Source: Aliidongia sp035943795 | GTDB taxonomy: Bacteria; Pseudomonadota; Alphaproteobacteria; ATCC43930; CGMCC-115725 | Reading direction: 5' to 3' | NCBI RefSeq assembly: GCF_035943795.1 | Contig: NZ_DASZBY010000120.1 | Coordinates: 62,001-126,000, forward strand | DNA: 64,000 nt | Shown here: piece after piece, positions 17,771 to 27,068 of the stretch | Layout: every line of letters begins with the position of its first letter | Numbering within the stretch: the stretch's first letter is position 1 | Position numbers and translations under genes: made by a program | The notes under the pieces: generated by a model | What the model was told of the DNA's origin: nothing | Seen by the model: the letters and a program-made list of their open reading frames with translations, nothing else | Databases searched by the model: none

Positions 17771-18673
17771 ATGATCGTGCCTCAGTCCGTCACCGCCCTG
17801 CCCGTCTCGCCGCTTCAGCGGGCGGCCCCGGTCCTGTTCGTGCTGCTGTGGTCGACCGGCTTCATCGGCGCGAAGCTCGGCCTGCCCTATGCTGGCCCGT
17901 TGACGTTCCTGGGATTCCGGTTCGTGCTGGTGGTGGCTCTGACCGCCCCGCTCGCCGTGCTGCTGGGCGCGCGCTGGCCGCGCCGCCTGGTCGACTGGCT
18001 GCACGTCGCCATCGTCGGGCTGCTGATGCAATTCATCTACCTGGGCGGCGTGTTCATCGGCATCGCCCACGGCGTGCCGGCCGGCATCTCGGCGCTGATC
18101 GTCGGATTGCAACCGATCCTGACCGCGGCCCTCGCCGGTCTGGTGCTGGGCGAACGGATCCGGCCGCGGCAATGGTTCGGCCTGGCCCTGGGTCTGGTGG
18201 GCGTGGCGCTGGTCGTCGTCAACCCGGCGCTGTTCGATCGCGATCGGCTGGGGGCCGCGGGCATCACCATCGTCGCGATGATCGGCATCACCGTGGGCAC
18301 GCTGTACCAGAAGCGCTTCTGCACCGGGATCGACCTGCGGGCGACCGTCGTCATCCAGAACGCTGCCGCCGGCCTGGCCATGGTGCCGGCGGCCCTGATC
18401 TTCGAGTCCGCGGTCATCGACTGGTCGCCCCGCTTTCTGTTCGCCATGGCTTGGCTGGCGATCGTGCTGTCGCTCGGCGCCACCATGCTGCTGTTCTATC
18501 TGATCCGCCACGGCGCCGCCTCGCGCGTGTCGAGCTTGTTCTACCTGACCCCGGCGGTGACGGCCGTCATGGCCTTCCTGCTGTTCGGCGAGCGGCTGAG
18601 CCCGCTGGCGCTCGTCGGCATGGCGCTGGCGGCGGCCGGCGTATGGGCGGTCAACAGCAGCGGCCGGGACTGA
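17771..18673 (+). CDS. EamA/DMT superfamily transporter
   Basis: Inner-membrane transporter of 300 residues with about ten hydrophobic helices in two EamA repeats (VLFVLLWSTGFIGAKLGLPY begins the first, GITVGTLYQKRFC the second). These proteins usually export amino acids or metabolites, or take up nucleotide-sugar-like solutes; the substrate here is unknown. The ATG at 17771 precedes MIVPQSVTALPV; the open frame upstream is not coding. Its TGA overlaps the ATG of the chaC-like gene by one base (TGATG). Confidence 0.9.
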   Translation: MIVPQSVTALPVSPLQRAAPVLFVLLWSTGFIGAKLGLPYAGPLTFLGFRFVLVVALTAPLAVLLGARWPRRLVDWLHVAIVGLLMQFIYLGGVFIGIAHGVPAGISALIVGLQPILTAALAGLVLGERIRPRQWFGLALGLVGVALVVVNPALFDRDRLGAAGITIVAMIGITVGTLYQKRFCTGIDLRATVVIQNAAAGLAMVPAALIFESAVIDWSPRFLFAMAWLAIVLSLGATMLLFYLIRHGAASRVSSLFYLTPAVTAVMAFLLFGERLSPLALVGMALAAAGVWAVNSSGRD

Positions 18674-19275
18674 TGCTCTGGTCCGAACACGCCGCGGCCC
18701 CGCCCGCCTTGCCGGTTCCGGACGGCGATCTATGGGTGTTCGGCTACGGCTCGCTGATGTGGGACCCAGGCTTCCCGCACGACGCGATCGTACCGGCAGA
18801 GATCGAAGGATACAGCCGTGCCTTCTGCGTGCGCTCGCACGGGCATCGCGGCTCGCCGGTGCGGCCGGGGCTGGTGGTCGGGCTGCAGCCGGGCGGTCGA
18901 TGCCGCGGCCTCGCCATCAGGGCGGAAGCGCGGCACAAGGCCTCGATCCTCGACTATCTCTGGCGTCGCGAGATGACCCTGGCGGACGGCTACGCACCGC
19001 AGCGGGTGGTCGCACGGCTGGACGATGGACGGACGATCCGCGCGCTGACCTTCGTCGCCGACCTGGAGCACGAGGCCTATGCCGGCGCGCTCTCGGTCGA
19101 ACAGGCGGCCCGACGCATCGCCACGGCAGAGGGCCAGCGCGGCACGAATCGGGACTATCTGGCGCGCACGCTGGCCCGCCTGACCGAGCTCGGCATCCAG
19201 GATCCCGGGCTGACGGCACTCGGCGAAGCCGTCGTCGCCCTCGCTTGCCGGCCCGATCCGCAATTCCCCTGTTGA
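18673..19275 (+). CDS. ChaC-like glutathione gamma-glutamylcyclotransferase
   Basis: Probably cleaves glutathione to 5-oxoproline and Cys-Gly. The 200 residues contain the substrate-binding loop VFGYGSLMWDPGF, RAFCVRSHGHRGS, and YLWRREM, whose Glu sits where the ChaC general acid/base is expected. The protein is cytoplasmic. It is translationally coupled to the upstream EamA transporter, which might export a product or a thiol compound; that link is inference. Confidence 0.9.
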   Translation: MLWSEHAAAPPALPVPDGDLWVFGYGSLMWDPGFPHDAIVPAEIEGYSRAFCVRSHGHRGSPVRPGLVVGLQPGGRCRGLAIRAEARHKASILDYLWRREMTLADGYAPQRVVARLDDGRTIRALTFVADLEHEAYAGALSVEQAARRIATAEGQRGTNRDYLARTLARLTELGIQDPGLTALGEAVVALACRPDPQFPC

Positions 19276-19348
19276 CTGCCACCGCCGTCTGCGCAATCTG
19301 CCCCACGCTCCCGCCGGGTGGAGCAGGACAGGGTGGGGACGCCAAGGG

Positions 19349-20122
19349 ATGACGGAGCAGACGCAGAACACGGACGGCCAGTCGACACGGCCGATGTTCT
19401 TCAACAAGCTGATGACGTTCGACCGGGAGATTCACGCCAACCTGAAACTCGATACGAACAGCGGTTTCGAGTTCGCGGCGCGCGCGCACCTGGTCCCGAT
19501 CACGATTTCCGAGTTCCGCTACGTTGCCCGGCAATACCCGATCATCTTCAGCAGCGGCGCCATTCCGATGCCCTTCGCCGTCTTGGGACTGCGCGAAGGC
19601 ACCAACCTGATGGTGGGTGCCGACAACCAGTGGCGCAATCGGACCTATATTCCGGGTGCCATCCACACCTATCCGTTCATCCTGCTGCCGATCTCCAAGG
19701 ATTCCGACGAGATCTCGCTCGTGGTCGATCCGGGTGCCAAGTGCCTGGGCGATACGGGCGAAGCCTTGTTCGCCGACGGCAAGCCTACGCCGGTCCTCAA
19801 CCGGATCATCGAACTGACCCAGACATTCCGGGCCGGCATGATTCGGACGATCGCTTTCGGCAAGATGCTGGCGGAGCACAAGATGGTGGAGGCGCGCGGT
19901 GTCGAGTTGACGCTGCAGGACGGCAGCAAGTTCCGGGTCGACAATTTCCTCACCCTGTCGCCGGGGAAGATCGATGAGGCCGCCAACAACATCTTCCTGC
20001 GCTGGCGCAAGGAGGGCTGGATCCTGCCGATGTTCCAGTACCTGCAATCGATGGATTCCTGGTCCATGCTCGGCGACCTGGAGAGCGAGCGCCGCGCCGC
20101 CGAAGCGGCCGCGAAAGCCTAG
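19349..20122 (+). CDS. SapC-like protein
   Basis: 257-residue protein of the SapC family, named after proteins linked with surface (S-layer) arrays. Typical elements are FFNKLMTFDREIHANLKLD, ISEFRYVARQYPIIFSS, FAVLGLREGTNLMV and YPFILLP. There is no signal peptide or transmembrane helix, so it appears cytoplasmic. The molecular role is unknown. It stands just before the polysaccharide export genes on the opposite strand, and a surface-layer connection is possible but unproven. Confidence 0.85.
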   Translation: MTEQTQNTDGQSTRPMFFNKLMTFDREIHANLKLDTNSGFEFAARAHLVPITISEFRYVARQYPIIFSSGAIPMPFAVLGLREGTNLMVGADNQWRNRTYIPGAIHTYPFILLPISKDSDEISLVVDPGAKCLGDTGEALFADGKPTPVLNRIIELTQTFRAGMIRTIAFGKMLAEHKMVEARGVELTLQDGSKFRVDNFLTLSPGKIDEAANNIFLRWRKEGWILPMFQYLQSMDSWSMLGDLESERRAAEAAAKA

Positions 20123-20135
20123 ATCCGAGAAACGA

Positions 20136-20159
20136 GGCCCGTTCGGGACGGGCCCGTTT
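20136..20159. terminator. Hairpin between convergent sapC-like and ABC genes
   Basis: A 7-bp inverted repeat GGCCCGT/ACGGGCC with a five-base loop (20136-20154) is followed by CGTTT on the plus strand, and by TCGTTTC on the minus strand. It sits between two convergent genes and probably works as a weak bidirectional terminator. Confidence 0.55.
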
Positions 20160-20911
20160 CAGGCATGTGCGCTCTCGGCATAGGCCGCAAGGACGTCGTC
20201 GACCGCCCCGAACAGTCGGACCTGGCCGCGCTCCAGGAACAAGGCCTTGTTGCACCATTCCCGAACGATCAGCTCGGAATGGGATGCCAGGACCAGGATT
20301 TTCGATCCCGACACGAAGCTCGCCAGCCGGTGCCGCGCCTTTTCCAGAAAATAGGCGTCGCCGGCCAGCAGCCATTCGTCCATCAGCAGAATCTCCGGAT
20401 GGACGCAGGTCGCGACGCCGAACGCGAGCCGCATCAGCATGCCCGATGAATAGCTGCGGATCGGCATGCGCAGATAATCGCCCAGTTCCGTGAAGGCGGC
20501 GATCTCATCGAGCTTGCCGGCCATTTCCTTGGGCGCCATTCCCATGTAGACGCCGCGCAGGATGATGTTTTCATAACCGGTGGCGTCGTGATTGAGGCCC
20601 AGCGCCGAATCGAACAGCGGCGCCACCTTGCCGTCGACCTGAACCAGGCCGACGCTGGGCTCGAACGTGCCGGCCAGCACGCGCAGCAGCGTTGTCTTGC
20701 CGGCCCCGTTCGGACCGATGAGCGCCACCCGGTCGCCTTCCTCGATATCGAGGTTGATGCTGTCCAGCGCATGGACCACCAGGCGATGGCTGGCGTCGGC
20801 CAGAATCCGCCCGCCGGCGCCCGCGCGCATCAGGGTCTTCTTCAGCGACCGGCTGCCGCCTTGGTAGACAGGGAAATCGACGGAGACGTCGCGGAGTCGG
20901 ATCGCAGTCAA
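20159..20911 (-). CDS. Polysaccharide ABC exporter ATP-binding protein (Wzt/KpsT type)
   Basis: ATPase driving export of a capsule, O-antigen or similar glycan through the inner membrane. The 250 residues show Walker A LIGPNGAGKTTLL, the polysaccharide-exporter segments LFDSALGLNHDATGYENI and LLMDEWLLAGD (Walker B), signature YSSGM, and the switch His in LASHS. It ends soon after the nucleotide-binding domain, so no Wzt-type carbohydrate-binding tail is present. It starts with TTG at 20911; TAAGG overlaps the permease stop just upstream. Confidence 0.93.
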   Translation of the reverse strand: MTAIRLRDVSVDFPVYQGGSRSLKKTLMRAGAGGRILADASHRLVVHALDSINLDIEEGDRVALIGPNGAGKTTLLRVLAGTFEPSVGLVQVDGKVAPLFDSALGLNHDATGYENIILRGVYMGMAPKEMAGKLDEIAAFTELGDYLRMPIRSYSSGMLMRLAFGVATCVHPEILLMDEWLLAGDAYFLEKARHRLASFVSGSKILVLASHSELIVREWCNKALFLERGQVRLFGAVDDVLAAYAESAHA

Positions 20912-20917
20912 GAAACC

Positions 20918-21778
20918 TTACACCCAGTAGGCTATGCGCGCGCGGAAGCGGGCAAAGAACGGAAAGGCGATCAGCCAGGACAGCGCGGTGACGCCGAGCG
21001 CCATGGCCCAGGAGGTTCCCGACGCCCATTCGCCCAGCAATGGCGCGCGGACGAGATCGATGAAGCAATTGAACGGATTGTAGAGCGCCAGCGCGATGTT
21101 CTCGCCGAGCAGGTCGGGGCGCCACATGATCGGTGTCATGAAGAAAATGACCTGCAGCAGACTGGCGACGACTGGCGGCACGTCGCGGAAGCGCGCACAG
21201 ACCGCCGCCAGAATCAGGCCGGCCGGCACCATCGCGAGCAGCAGCAGCAGCATGCCGGGCAGGACCATGAGATCGGCCCAGTCGACCGTCACCCGGAACC
21301 AGACGGCGACGACGAGGAACACGACGAGATTATGGCCGAACACGATCAGGTTGCGCGCGATCACCCGATAGAGATGAACGGTGAGCGGCATGCGGATCTG
21401 CTTGATCACGTGCTCAGCCGCGATGAAGGCTGTGCAGGATTCCGTCAGCAGGGCAGAGACCAGTCCCCAGGTCAGGATCCCGAGCGAGAGATAGGGCAGA
21501 TAGGTCTCGATATCCATCTTGAAGAGCCGGGAATAGAGCATCCCCAGGCTGCCGATCATGATGGCGGTACTAAGCGTCAGCCAGAACGGCCCGAGTACGG
21601 AACCCCGATAGCGCTGTTTGATGTCGCACCAGGCGACGAGGCCCCACAGCCACCAGTGCACCAACCCGCTGACGATATCCCGAAAGGCCAAGGTGGCGCG
21701 CGGCAGCGGCCGCCCCAGAGACACCTGCCGTACGGACGGCGCATCGGCTAGATCGAAACCGGTCACCGGCAAAACCAC
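20918..21778 (-). CDS. Polysaccharide ABC exporter permease (Wzm/KpsM type)
   Basis: ABC-2 type permease of about 286 residues with six predicted helices. Family features are WCDIKQRYRGSVLGPFWLTL near residue 50, HVIKQIRMPL and LYNPFNCFIDLVR. It pairs with the ATPase seven bases downstream to move a lipid-linked glycan. The GTG start at 21778 is uncertain. The frame is open further upstream to a stop near 21920, and that upstream part encodes the tail of a decayed glycosyltransferase, in frame with this gene. Confidence 0.9.
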   Translation of the reverse strand: MVLPVTGFDLADAPSVRQVSLGRPLPRATLAFRDIVSGLVHWWLWGLVAWCDIKQRYRGSVLGPFWLTLSTAIMIGSLGMLYSRLFKMDIETYLPYLSLGILTWGLVSALLTESCTAFIAAEHVIKQIRMPLTVHLYRVIARNLIVFGHNLVVFLVVAVWFRVTVDWADLMVLPGMLLLLLAMVPAGLILAAVCARFRDVPPVVASLLQVIFFMTPIMWRPDLLGENIALALYNPFNCFIDLVRAPLLGEWASGTSWAMALGVTALSWLIAFPFFARFRARIAYWV

Positions 21779-21844
21779 TCCACCATCATCATGCCGCTCA
21801 TATTCCCCGCGCCCGCTCCTCGTGATGCTCCAGCCACCGAACCC

Positions 21845-22176
21845 GGGCCAGACGTCGCGGCTGAACTGTCGGGCGATGCGCCCGGCCGCATGTTCGATCG
21901 ACGGATCCGCCGATCCATATCACGATAGTCATAGGTCTGTTGCGGATCGCAGGCCGGCACCAGTGAATAATCGATCAGCATCGAATTGTCGCGGTTCATG
22001 AAATCCAGATTGCCGAACCATCCGGTCGCGATCACCCGTTTGCCCAACTGCATGGCCCGCCGGCACCATCGGCTTCCGCAATCAAGCTCAACGGGAAAAT
22101 CCGCAAGCGACCCCGTCTTTTCCAGCTGCTCCGGACATGCCCGCAGCAAGCGGTCGCATGGCACAACCCGCGGCAA
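21845..22176 (-). pseudogene. Frameshifted fragment of a GT-B glycosyltransferase
   Basis: The segment AMQLGKRVIATGWFGNLDF followed by NRDNSMLIDYSLVPA (22056-21957) matches the C-terminal donor-binding region of family 4 glycosyltransferases, where EAMxLGxPVIATG and DYxLVPV are usual. After TYDYRD the frame breaks; the expected continuation ADPSIEHAAGRIARQF is found in another frame from 21910 onwards. The sequence before AMQLGK is also disrupted, so the EGFG motif is not recognisable. No complete gene exists here. It is therefore a decayed gene at the edge of the glycan island. Confidence 0.6.
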
Positions 22177-22308
22177 TGCACCGTCAAAGTCTTTCCCGAC
22201 TGCGCAATTCGGCTATGCTCGCCTGGAGGATCGATCGGCGCCCAGCCGGCGGGGAGGACAATTGATCGAACGATTCGCGTTTCTGCCCGGCGAGCGGGCG
22301 CGCCCATC

Positions 22309-23292
22309 ATGAAGCCGGCATCCCGCACCGCCCTGGCGTTCGGCGTTTCCGGGCAGGACGGCGCCTATCTGGCAAAATTGCTCATCGATCAAGGCTACGA
22401 GGTTCACGGCACCTCCCGCGATGCCGACGGCAGTTCCTTTTCCGGTCTGCGCGCCCTCGGCATCCTCGACCAGGTTCGGCTGCATTCCGCGACGCTGTCG
22501 GAATTCCGCAGCGTTGCGCAGACGGTGCAGAACGTGCGTCCGTCCGAAATCTTCAATCTCGCGGCACAATCTTCCGTCGGCCTGTCGTTTCAGCAGCCGG
22601 TCGAGACGATCGACAGCATCATGCACGGCACGATCAACATTCTGGAGGCGATCCGCTTCCTCGGGCTCGAAACGCGTTTCTACAGTGCGTCTTCCAGCGA
22701 ATGTTTCGGCAATACCGAGGTGCCGGCCAACGAGAGAACCCCTTTTCACCCGCGCAGCCCCTATGCCGTCGGCAAGGCCGCGTCTTTCTGGGCCGTCGCC
22801 AACTATCGCGAAGCTTACGACCTGTTCGCCTGCTCGGGCCTGTTGTTCAATCACGAGTCGCCCCTGCGTCCGACCCGTTACGTGACCCAGAAGATCATCC
22901 AGGGCGCGGCCGACATCGCGGAACGCCGGACCGACACGCTGACGCTGGGCGCGCTCGACCTGACGCGGGACTGGGGCTGGGCTCCGGATTATGTGGATGC
23001 TATGGCGCGGATGCTGAAGCAAGACACGCCGGAAGATTTCGTCATCGCCACCGGCGTCGCCTACAAGCTGCAGGATTTCGTCGATACGGCCTTCCGCTGT
23101 TTCGGCCTCGACTGGACCAAGCATGTCGAAAGCGACTCCGCCTTCATGCGCCCGTCGGACATCTCGCGCAGCGTTGGCGATCCATCCAAAGCCAAGCGAT
23201 TGCTCGGCTGGGCCGCGACGACGAAAATGCCCGACCTGGTGGACAAGCTGGTCGAGGCAGAGCTCATTCGCCGCAGCCTGCAAATCCGCTAG
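22309..23292 (+). CDS. gmd: GDP-mannose 4,6-dehydratase
   Basis: SDR enzyme that converts GDP-mannose to GDP-4-keto-6-deoxymannose, a precursor of fucose, rhamnose and perosamine residues. The 327 residues contain FGVSGQDGAYLAKLLIDQGY (NADP loop), FNLAAQSSVGLSF, SASSSECFGN, and the catalytic Tyr/Lys in SPYAVGKAASFW followed by NYREAY. LFNHESPLRP and RDWGWAPDYVDAM are GMD-specific. No fucose synthase, rhamnose reductase or perosamine aminotransferase is nearby, so the next step must be encoded elsewhere. Confidence 0.93.
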   Translation: MKPASRTALAFGVSGQDGAYLAKLLIDQGYEVHGTSRDADGSSFSGLRALGILDQVRLHSATLSEFRSVAQTVQNVRPSEIFNLAAQSSVGLSFQQPVETIDSIMHGTINILEAIRFLGLETRFYSASSSECFGNTEVPANERTPFHPRSPYAVGKAASFWAVANYREAYDLFACSGLLFNHESPLRPTRYVTQKIIQGAADIAERRTDTLTLGALDLTRDWGWAPDYVDAMARMLKQDTPEDFVIATGVAYKLQDFVDTAFRCFGLDWTKHVESDSAFMRPSDISRSVGDPSKAKRLLGWAATTKMPDLVDKLVEAELIRRSLQIR

Positions 23293-23579
23293 CCGTCGGA
23301 CGACATCGATGAGGCAGCTCGTGGAGCAACGCGCCCACCGCCACCGACCCGGCACGCGCGCGCACTTCCGTCGGATCTGCCAGGCCGTCGGCGAAGCCTG
23401 CGGCCGGCGCCGGGTCCAGACAAGCACCCGCCCGGCATGTGTCCCGTCGCGGAGCCGGATATCTCTTTGGAAGGGGCGGATGGGCAGCCGTGTCGATTGA
23501 CAGTCCCATGCCGTCCACCGAGTATTTTCTTCATGCCATTCTGCCATTCCCACCACCTGCGGACGATGAGAGCGGCCCG

Positions 23580-24545
23580 ATGATTCATTTCTGGGACCGC
23601 GTGACCGCGCCCGTGATCGATGCGCTTCGCCCCCGCACCATCCTGCAGATCGGTGCCAAGGACGAGCATGCCACGCGGAAGCTGATCGAAGCGGCCATCC
23701 GGATCGGTGCCACGGTTCATGTCGCCGCCCTCGATCCTGCCTTCGACGTTGCGGCGGCCCGGCGCGACGCCGGCGATCGCCTCGTCGTGCATCCGGCCCG
23801 CGGACGGGACGTGGTGCCGCTGCTGGCCACGCCCGAGTTGATCCTGATCGACGACGATCCCAACTGGTACAACGTCCACGGTCTGCTGACCGCCGTGGAA
23901 CGGCAGGCTCGAGGCGGCAACCGGCCGTTCCCGACCGTCCTGGTGACCCAGACCGGCTGGCCCTACGGCCGTCGCGATTCCTATGACGAGCCGAGCGCCA
24001 TTCCGGAACATTTTCGCCAAGCCTACGAGCGGGCCGGCATCGTCCCGGGTAGCAGCACTTTGTCTGCCCAGCACGGGATCTTCTGCGATCGCTTCAACGC
24101 GGCAGCGGAGAACGAAGCCCAGAGCGGCGTCCTGACCGCGCTCGAGGATTTCCTCGGCGATCGGCCGGGCCTCTTCGCGATGAGCCATCTGCCGATGTTC
24201 CATGGCTTGACGCTGCTGCGGCCGACCGGCGGCCCGGCCGAGCCTGCACTGCAGTCGATCCTGTCCATCCTTGCGCTCGGACGATCGGCGATGGCCCTTG
24301 CGGTCGAACTCGAGGCAGCGCGTGTCGCGCTCGAGATCGACGGCATCGCCCTGCGCCAGGCGCTTGTCCAGGCGACCTATCGCAACGACGCTCTGCACCA
24401 GGCGTTGCGCGCCGAACAAAGTGCCGCCCCCTCCGAAGAGGCTGGAGAGGCCCGCGCAGCTGCGCTGGCCCACGCCCTGCTGCGACGGCTTCGACGCGCC
24501 GCCGCCGCCCGCCTGCGCAATCTTGCGACGACCGGCGCGTCCTGA
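23580..24545 (+). CDS. Methyltransf_24-like protein with altered active-site residues
   Basis: 321-residue relative of the gene at 29481-30356. Shared blocks are HFWDRVTAPVIDALRPRTIL, the acidic-strand region, WPYGRRDSY, GVLTALEDF, and LPMFHGLTLLRP. Where the paralogue has LLDGDHNW and LFHDVAWPY, this one has LIDDDPNW and LVTQTGWPY, so the metal/catalytic Asp-His positions of the fold are lost. It may be a non-catalytic partner or have a changed activity. I chose the ATG at 23580 by alignment with the paralogue. The last 80 residues are Ala-rich and helical, possibly a coiled coil. The 287 bases before it hold no recognisable gene. Confidence 0.7.
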   Translation: MIHFWDRVTAPVIDALRPRTILQIGAKDEHATRKLIEAAIRIGATVHVAALDPAFDVAAARRDAGDRLVVHPARGRDVVPLLATPELILIDDDPNWYNVHGLLTAVERQARGGNRPFPTVLVTQTGWPYGRRDSYDEPSAIPEHFRQAYERAGIVPGSSTLSAQHGIFCDRFNAAAENEAQSGVLTALEDFLGDRPGLFAMSHLPMFHGLTLLRPTGGPAEPALQSILSILALGRSAMALAVELEAARVALEIDGIALRQALVQATYRNDALHQALRAEQSAAPSEEAGEARAAALAHALLRRLRRAAAARLRNLATTGAS

Positions 24546-24554
24546 GACCTCCGT

Positions 24555-26771
24555 TCAGACGCGGCGCAGCGCGCGGAACCCGGCACGCAGGATGCGGGCG
24601 ACCAGCCGGGCTGCCGCGAACAGCAGCGGTCGATCGAACAGCATCCGCGCGACATGCTCGACCCGGACGGCCAGGAAATGCGCCGCGAAGGCCGCCGCCG
24701 TGTTCGCCGCCGCCCCGGACGCCTGAGGCGCTCGGACCCCGAGCTGCCCCGGAAACTGGATTGCGCGAAGCCGGTCGACGATGCGCTGATAGTCGATTTG
24801 CCGAAGGGCCGCTTCCAACCCGGCGCGGATCTCCCGGGCAGATCGGTCGGCCCCGTTGTCCGGCGCAGGCAACGGCACCGAATCGTCCCACCGGGCAATC
24901 GTCCGCAATTGCTGGATCAGATCGGTGGTGGTTTCGTAGAAATGGATGTTGGGCGTGCGATCCTGGCTGTCCCACAATTCCTCGAACACCGGCAGTCGAC
25001 GCACATAGAGCGGGCGGCGCGCTGCGAGAGAGTTCAGGACCGGGATCCCGAATCCTTCGTAGTGGGACGGGAAGACGATCGCGTCGGCATCGGCATAGTA
25101 CGCCGCGAGCTCCGCCTCGCTGAGCGTTCCCACGACGACACCGGTCAGGTTTTCCAGATCGTCCAGCCCGTGCGGCGCCAGGGGATCGGCCTTGGCATGG
25201 GCGACCGACTTGATCTGCCCGAGTGCCACGATCGACCGATCCGGAAAAGCCGCGGCCAGCGCGTTCGCCGTAGGGGCGGTATATTTGTGCGGGAAATGGT
25301 TGCCGATGACGAGGAGCATCGGTGGCGAACCCGGATGGCGTCCGGAAACACGTGCGCAATCCGTCAGGCGATAGTCCGCCACATTCAGGGACAGCAGCGA
25401 CTGGACCTGGACGACATGATCCGGAATCCGGAAGCGGTGGCTCAGTTGCTCGCTGGTCTGCCGGCTCAGCGCCACCATCACGTCGGTATGGGTGAGCGCG
25501 AATTGCCAGAGATTGTAGAGGTGGGGCGACGTCAGCTGGGTGCAATCGATGGAAATCGTGTCGAGCATGTAGATGCCGAGCACGGCACCCTTGATCACAA
25601 GCCGCTGGATGGTCTCCCAATCATACGGCTGGCCGACCCGGAAGATGACGGCAAAGCGTTCCGGCCCGTGAGGATCGCAATGCACGGCGCCGAGCCCGCC
25701 ATAGCCGTGGAAATCATGGGTTTCCTGCGAACACAGCACATGGATCTTGAACCGATCGGCCCACGCCGCGACCGCAGCCTGCAGCAACTGCTTGCCGGCC
25801 TGATAGGTTCCATTGTGCTGCGGCCCGAAAGTGGAGAAATCGAACGCCAGGTCGAGCCGCCCCGCCCGGTCCGGCGTCAAGGTGCCGAGCAGCGTTTCGG
25901 CCAACGTTTCCGGCGCATGGAAATGCGCGCCGGTATAGGCGCCATATTCTGGATAGCGCGTGTCGAGGATCGCGCGGTTGACCGGCTCCCACTCGGCTTT
26001 GGTCACACCGGCACTGCTGAAGGAGCGCTCGCTTTCGTGCCAGACGAACGCCTTGTTCGCCAGGGCAACGCGATAGCCGCAACGGCTGGCCCGCATGACG
26101 AGGTCGTTTTCCTCGTTGTAACCATGGCCGTAGATTTCGTCGAACCCGCCGAACTCGGCGAGGATGGCCCAGCGGACCAACATGCAGAACCCGACAGCGG
26201 TCGGAGCATAGCTGAAGGCCGGCAGCCGGGCCGCGAGCGCCGCGTAGGCCTCGCGGGCAGCATCGGGCGCGTCTTCCAGTCGGGCAGGCGGAACCGGCAG
26301 CGTGGTCAGGGTGGCGTTGTTCGAGCGCGGACTGACGAAGCCGATCATCGGATCGAACGCCGCGATCCGGACCATCTCCGTCAAGGCGCCGGGCGTGACG
26401 ATGGTATCGGAATTCAGCAGCAGCAGATCGCAACGGCGCTCGACCGCTTCCGCGATCGCCCGATTCATGGTCTTCACGAAACCGAGGTTGACGGGGTTGC
26501 GGACGAGGCGGCACGGGAACATCGCCGCTGCCCGCGGCACCATCGCGTCGAGCGCTGCCGCGAGCGGCAGGTAGTCCGGCGAATCATCATAGAAGATCAC
26601 TTCGGCCCGGATCGCGGCGACATCCGCGCTGCAGGCGATGAGCGAACCTACGACCGATTCGACCAGCAACTCGTTCTTATAGAAAGGAATGGCGATCAGC
26701 ACCGATCGCTCGGCACTCGCGGGCGGCACCGGGCGCGCGAAATGCTCAGCCTGAATCTCCATCGATACCAT
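24555..26771 (-). CDS. Bifunctional GT2-GT4 glycosyltransferase
   Basis: Fusion of two glycosyltransferases, 738 residues from the chosen ATG. Residues about 20-290 form a GT-A/GT2 domain: VLIAIPFYKNELLVESVVGS, LVRNPVNLGFVKTMNRAI, the nucleotide-metal motif LLLNSDTIV, and GHGYNEENDLVMRA. Residues about 320-680 form a GT-B/GT4 domain with STFGPQHNGTYQAGKQLL, IGNHFPHKYTAPT and FPSHYEGFGIPVLNSLA. Such proteins add two successive sugars to one glycan. An in-frame start 76 codons upstream adds sequence unlike any domain. A second ATG three codons on is also possible. It is convergent with the gene at 23580. Confidence 0.88.
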   Translation of the reverse strand: MVSMEIQAEHFARPVPPASAERSVLIAIPFYKNELLVESVVGSLIACSADVAAIRAEVIFYDDSPDYLPLAAALDAMVPRAAAMFPCRLVRNPVNLGFVKTMNRAIAEAVERRCDLLLLNSDTIVTPGALTEMVRIAAFDPMIGFVSPRSNNATLTTLPVPPARLEDAPDAAREAYAALAARLPAFSYAPTAVGFCMLVRWAILAEFGGFDEIYGHGYNEENDLVMRASRCGYRVALANKAFVWHESERSFSSAGVTKAEWEPVNRAILDTRYPEYGAYTGAHFHAPETLAETLLGTLTPDRAGRLDLAFDFSTFGPQHNGTYQAGKQLLQAAVAAWADRFKIHVLCSQETHDFHGYGGLGAVHCDPHGPERFAVIFRVGQPYDWETIQRLVIKGAVLGIYMLDTISIDCTQLTSPHLYNLWQFALTHTDVMVALSRQTSEQLSHRFRIPDHVVQVQSLLSLNVADYRLTDCARVSGRHPGSPPMLLVIGNHFPHKYTAPTANALAAAFPDRSIVALGQIKSVAHAKADPLAPHGLDDLENLTGVVVGTLSEAELAAYYADADAIVFPSHYEGFGIPVLNSLAARRPLYVRRLPVFEELWDSQDRTPNIHFYETTTDLIQQLRTIARWDDSVPLPAPDNGADRSAREIRAGLEAALRQIDYQRIVDRLRAIQFPGQLGVRAPQASGAAANTAAAFAAHFLAVRVEHVARMLFDRPLLFAAARLVARILRAGFRALRRV

Positions 26772-27068
26772 TATAAGTCGTCTTCTCCGCCATGCCGCCC
26801 GTCTCGCCTTGTATAGAGTGGGCGCTTGTTCGCGTAAACGACGACACCGGACGAAGACTGCCGGAGACGGAATAGTTGCTGAAGTTTTGCGAGGTTGCTC
26901 AGGCGCCGGCCAGTCTCGAATATTTCCGCCGTCGGCGTCAGGCCAGGGGCGGCACCGCCGGCCAGTTTCCCGGAATTTCGCGGAAGCTCGTTCACCCATG
27001 TGCTATGCCGGTTCCAAGCGAGAGGACGGCCTGGACCGTCACCGTCACGGCCCAGCAGGTGTTGATCG

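Noticed and set aside
26769..26798. Perfect TATAAT overlapping the GT2-GT4 start, suggesting a leaderless transcript from the second ATG
   Set aside because: No -35-like hexamer stands at the right distance (GCGGCA is there), so the match may be chance within A+T-rich start sequence.
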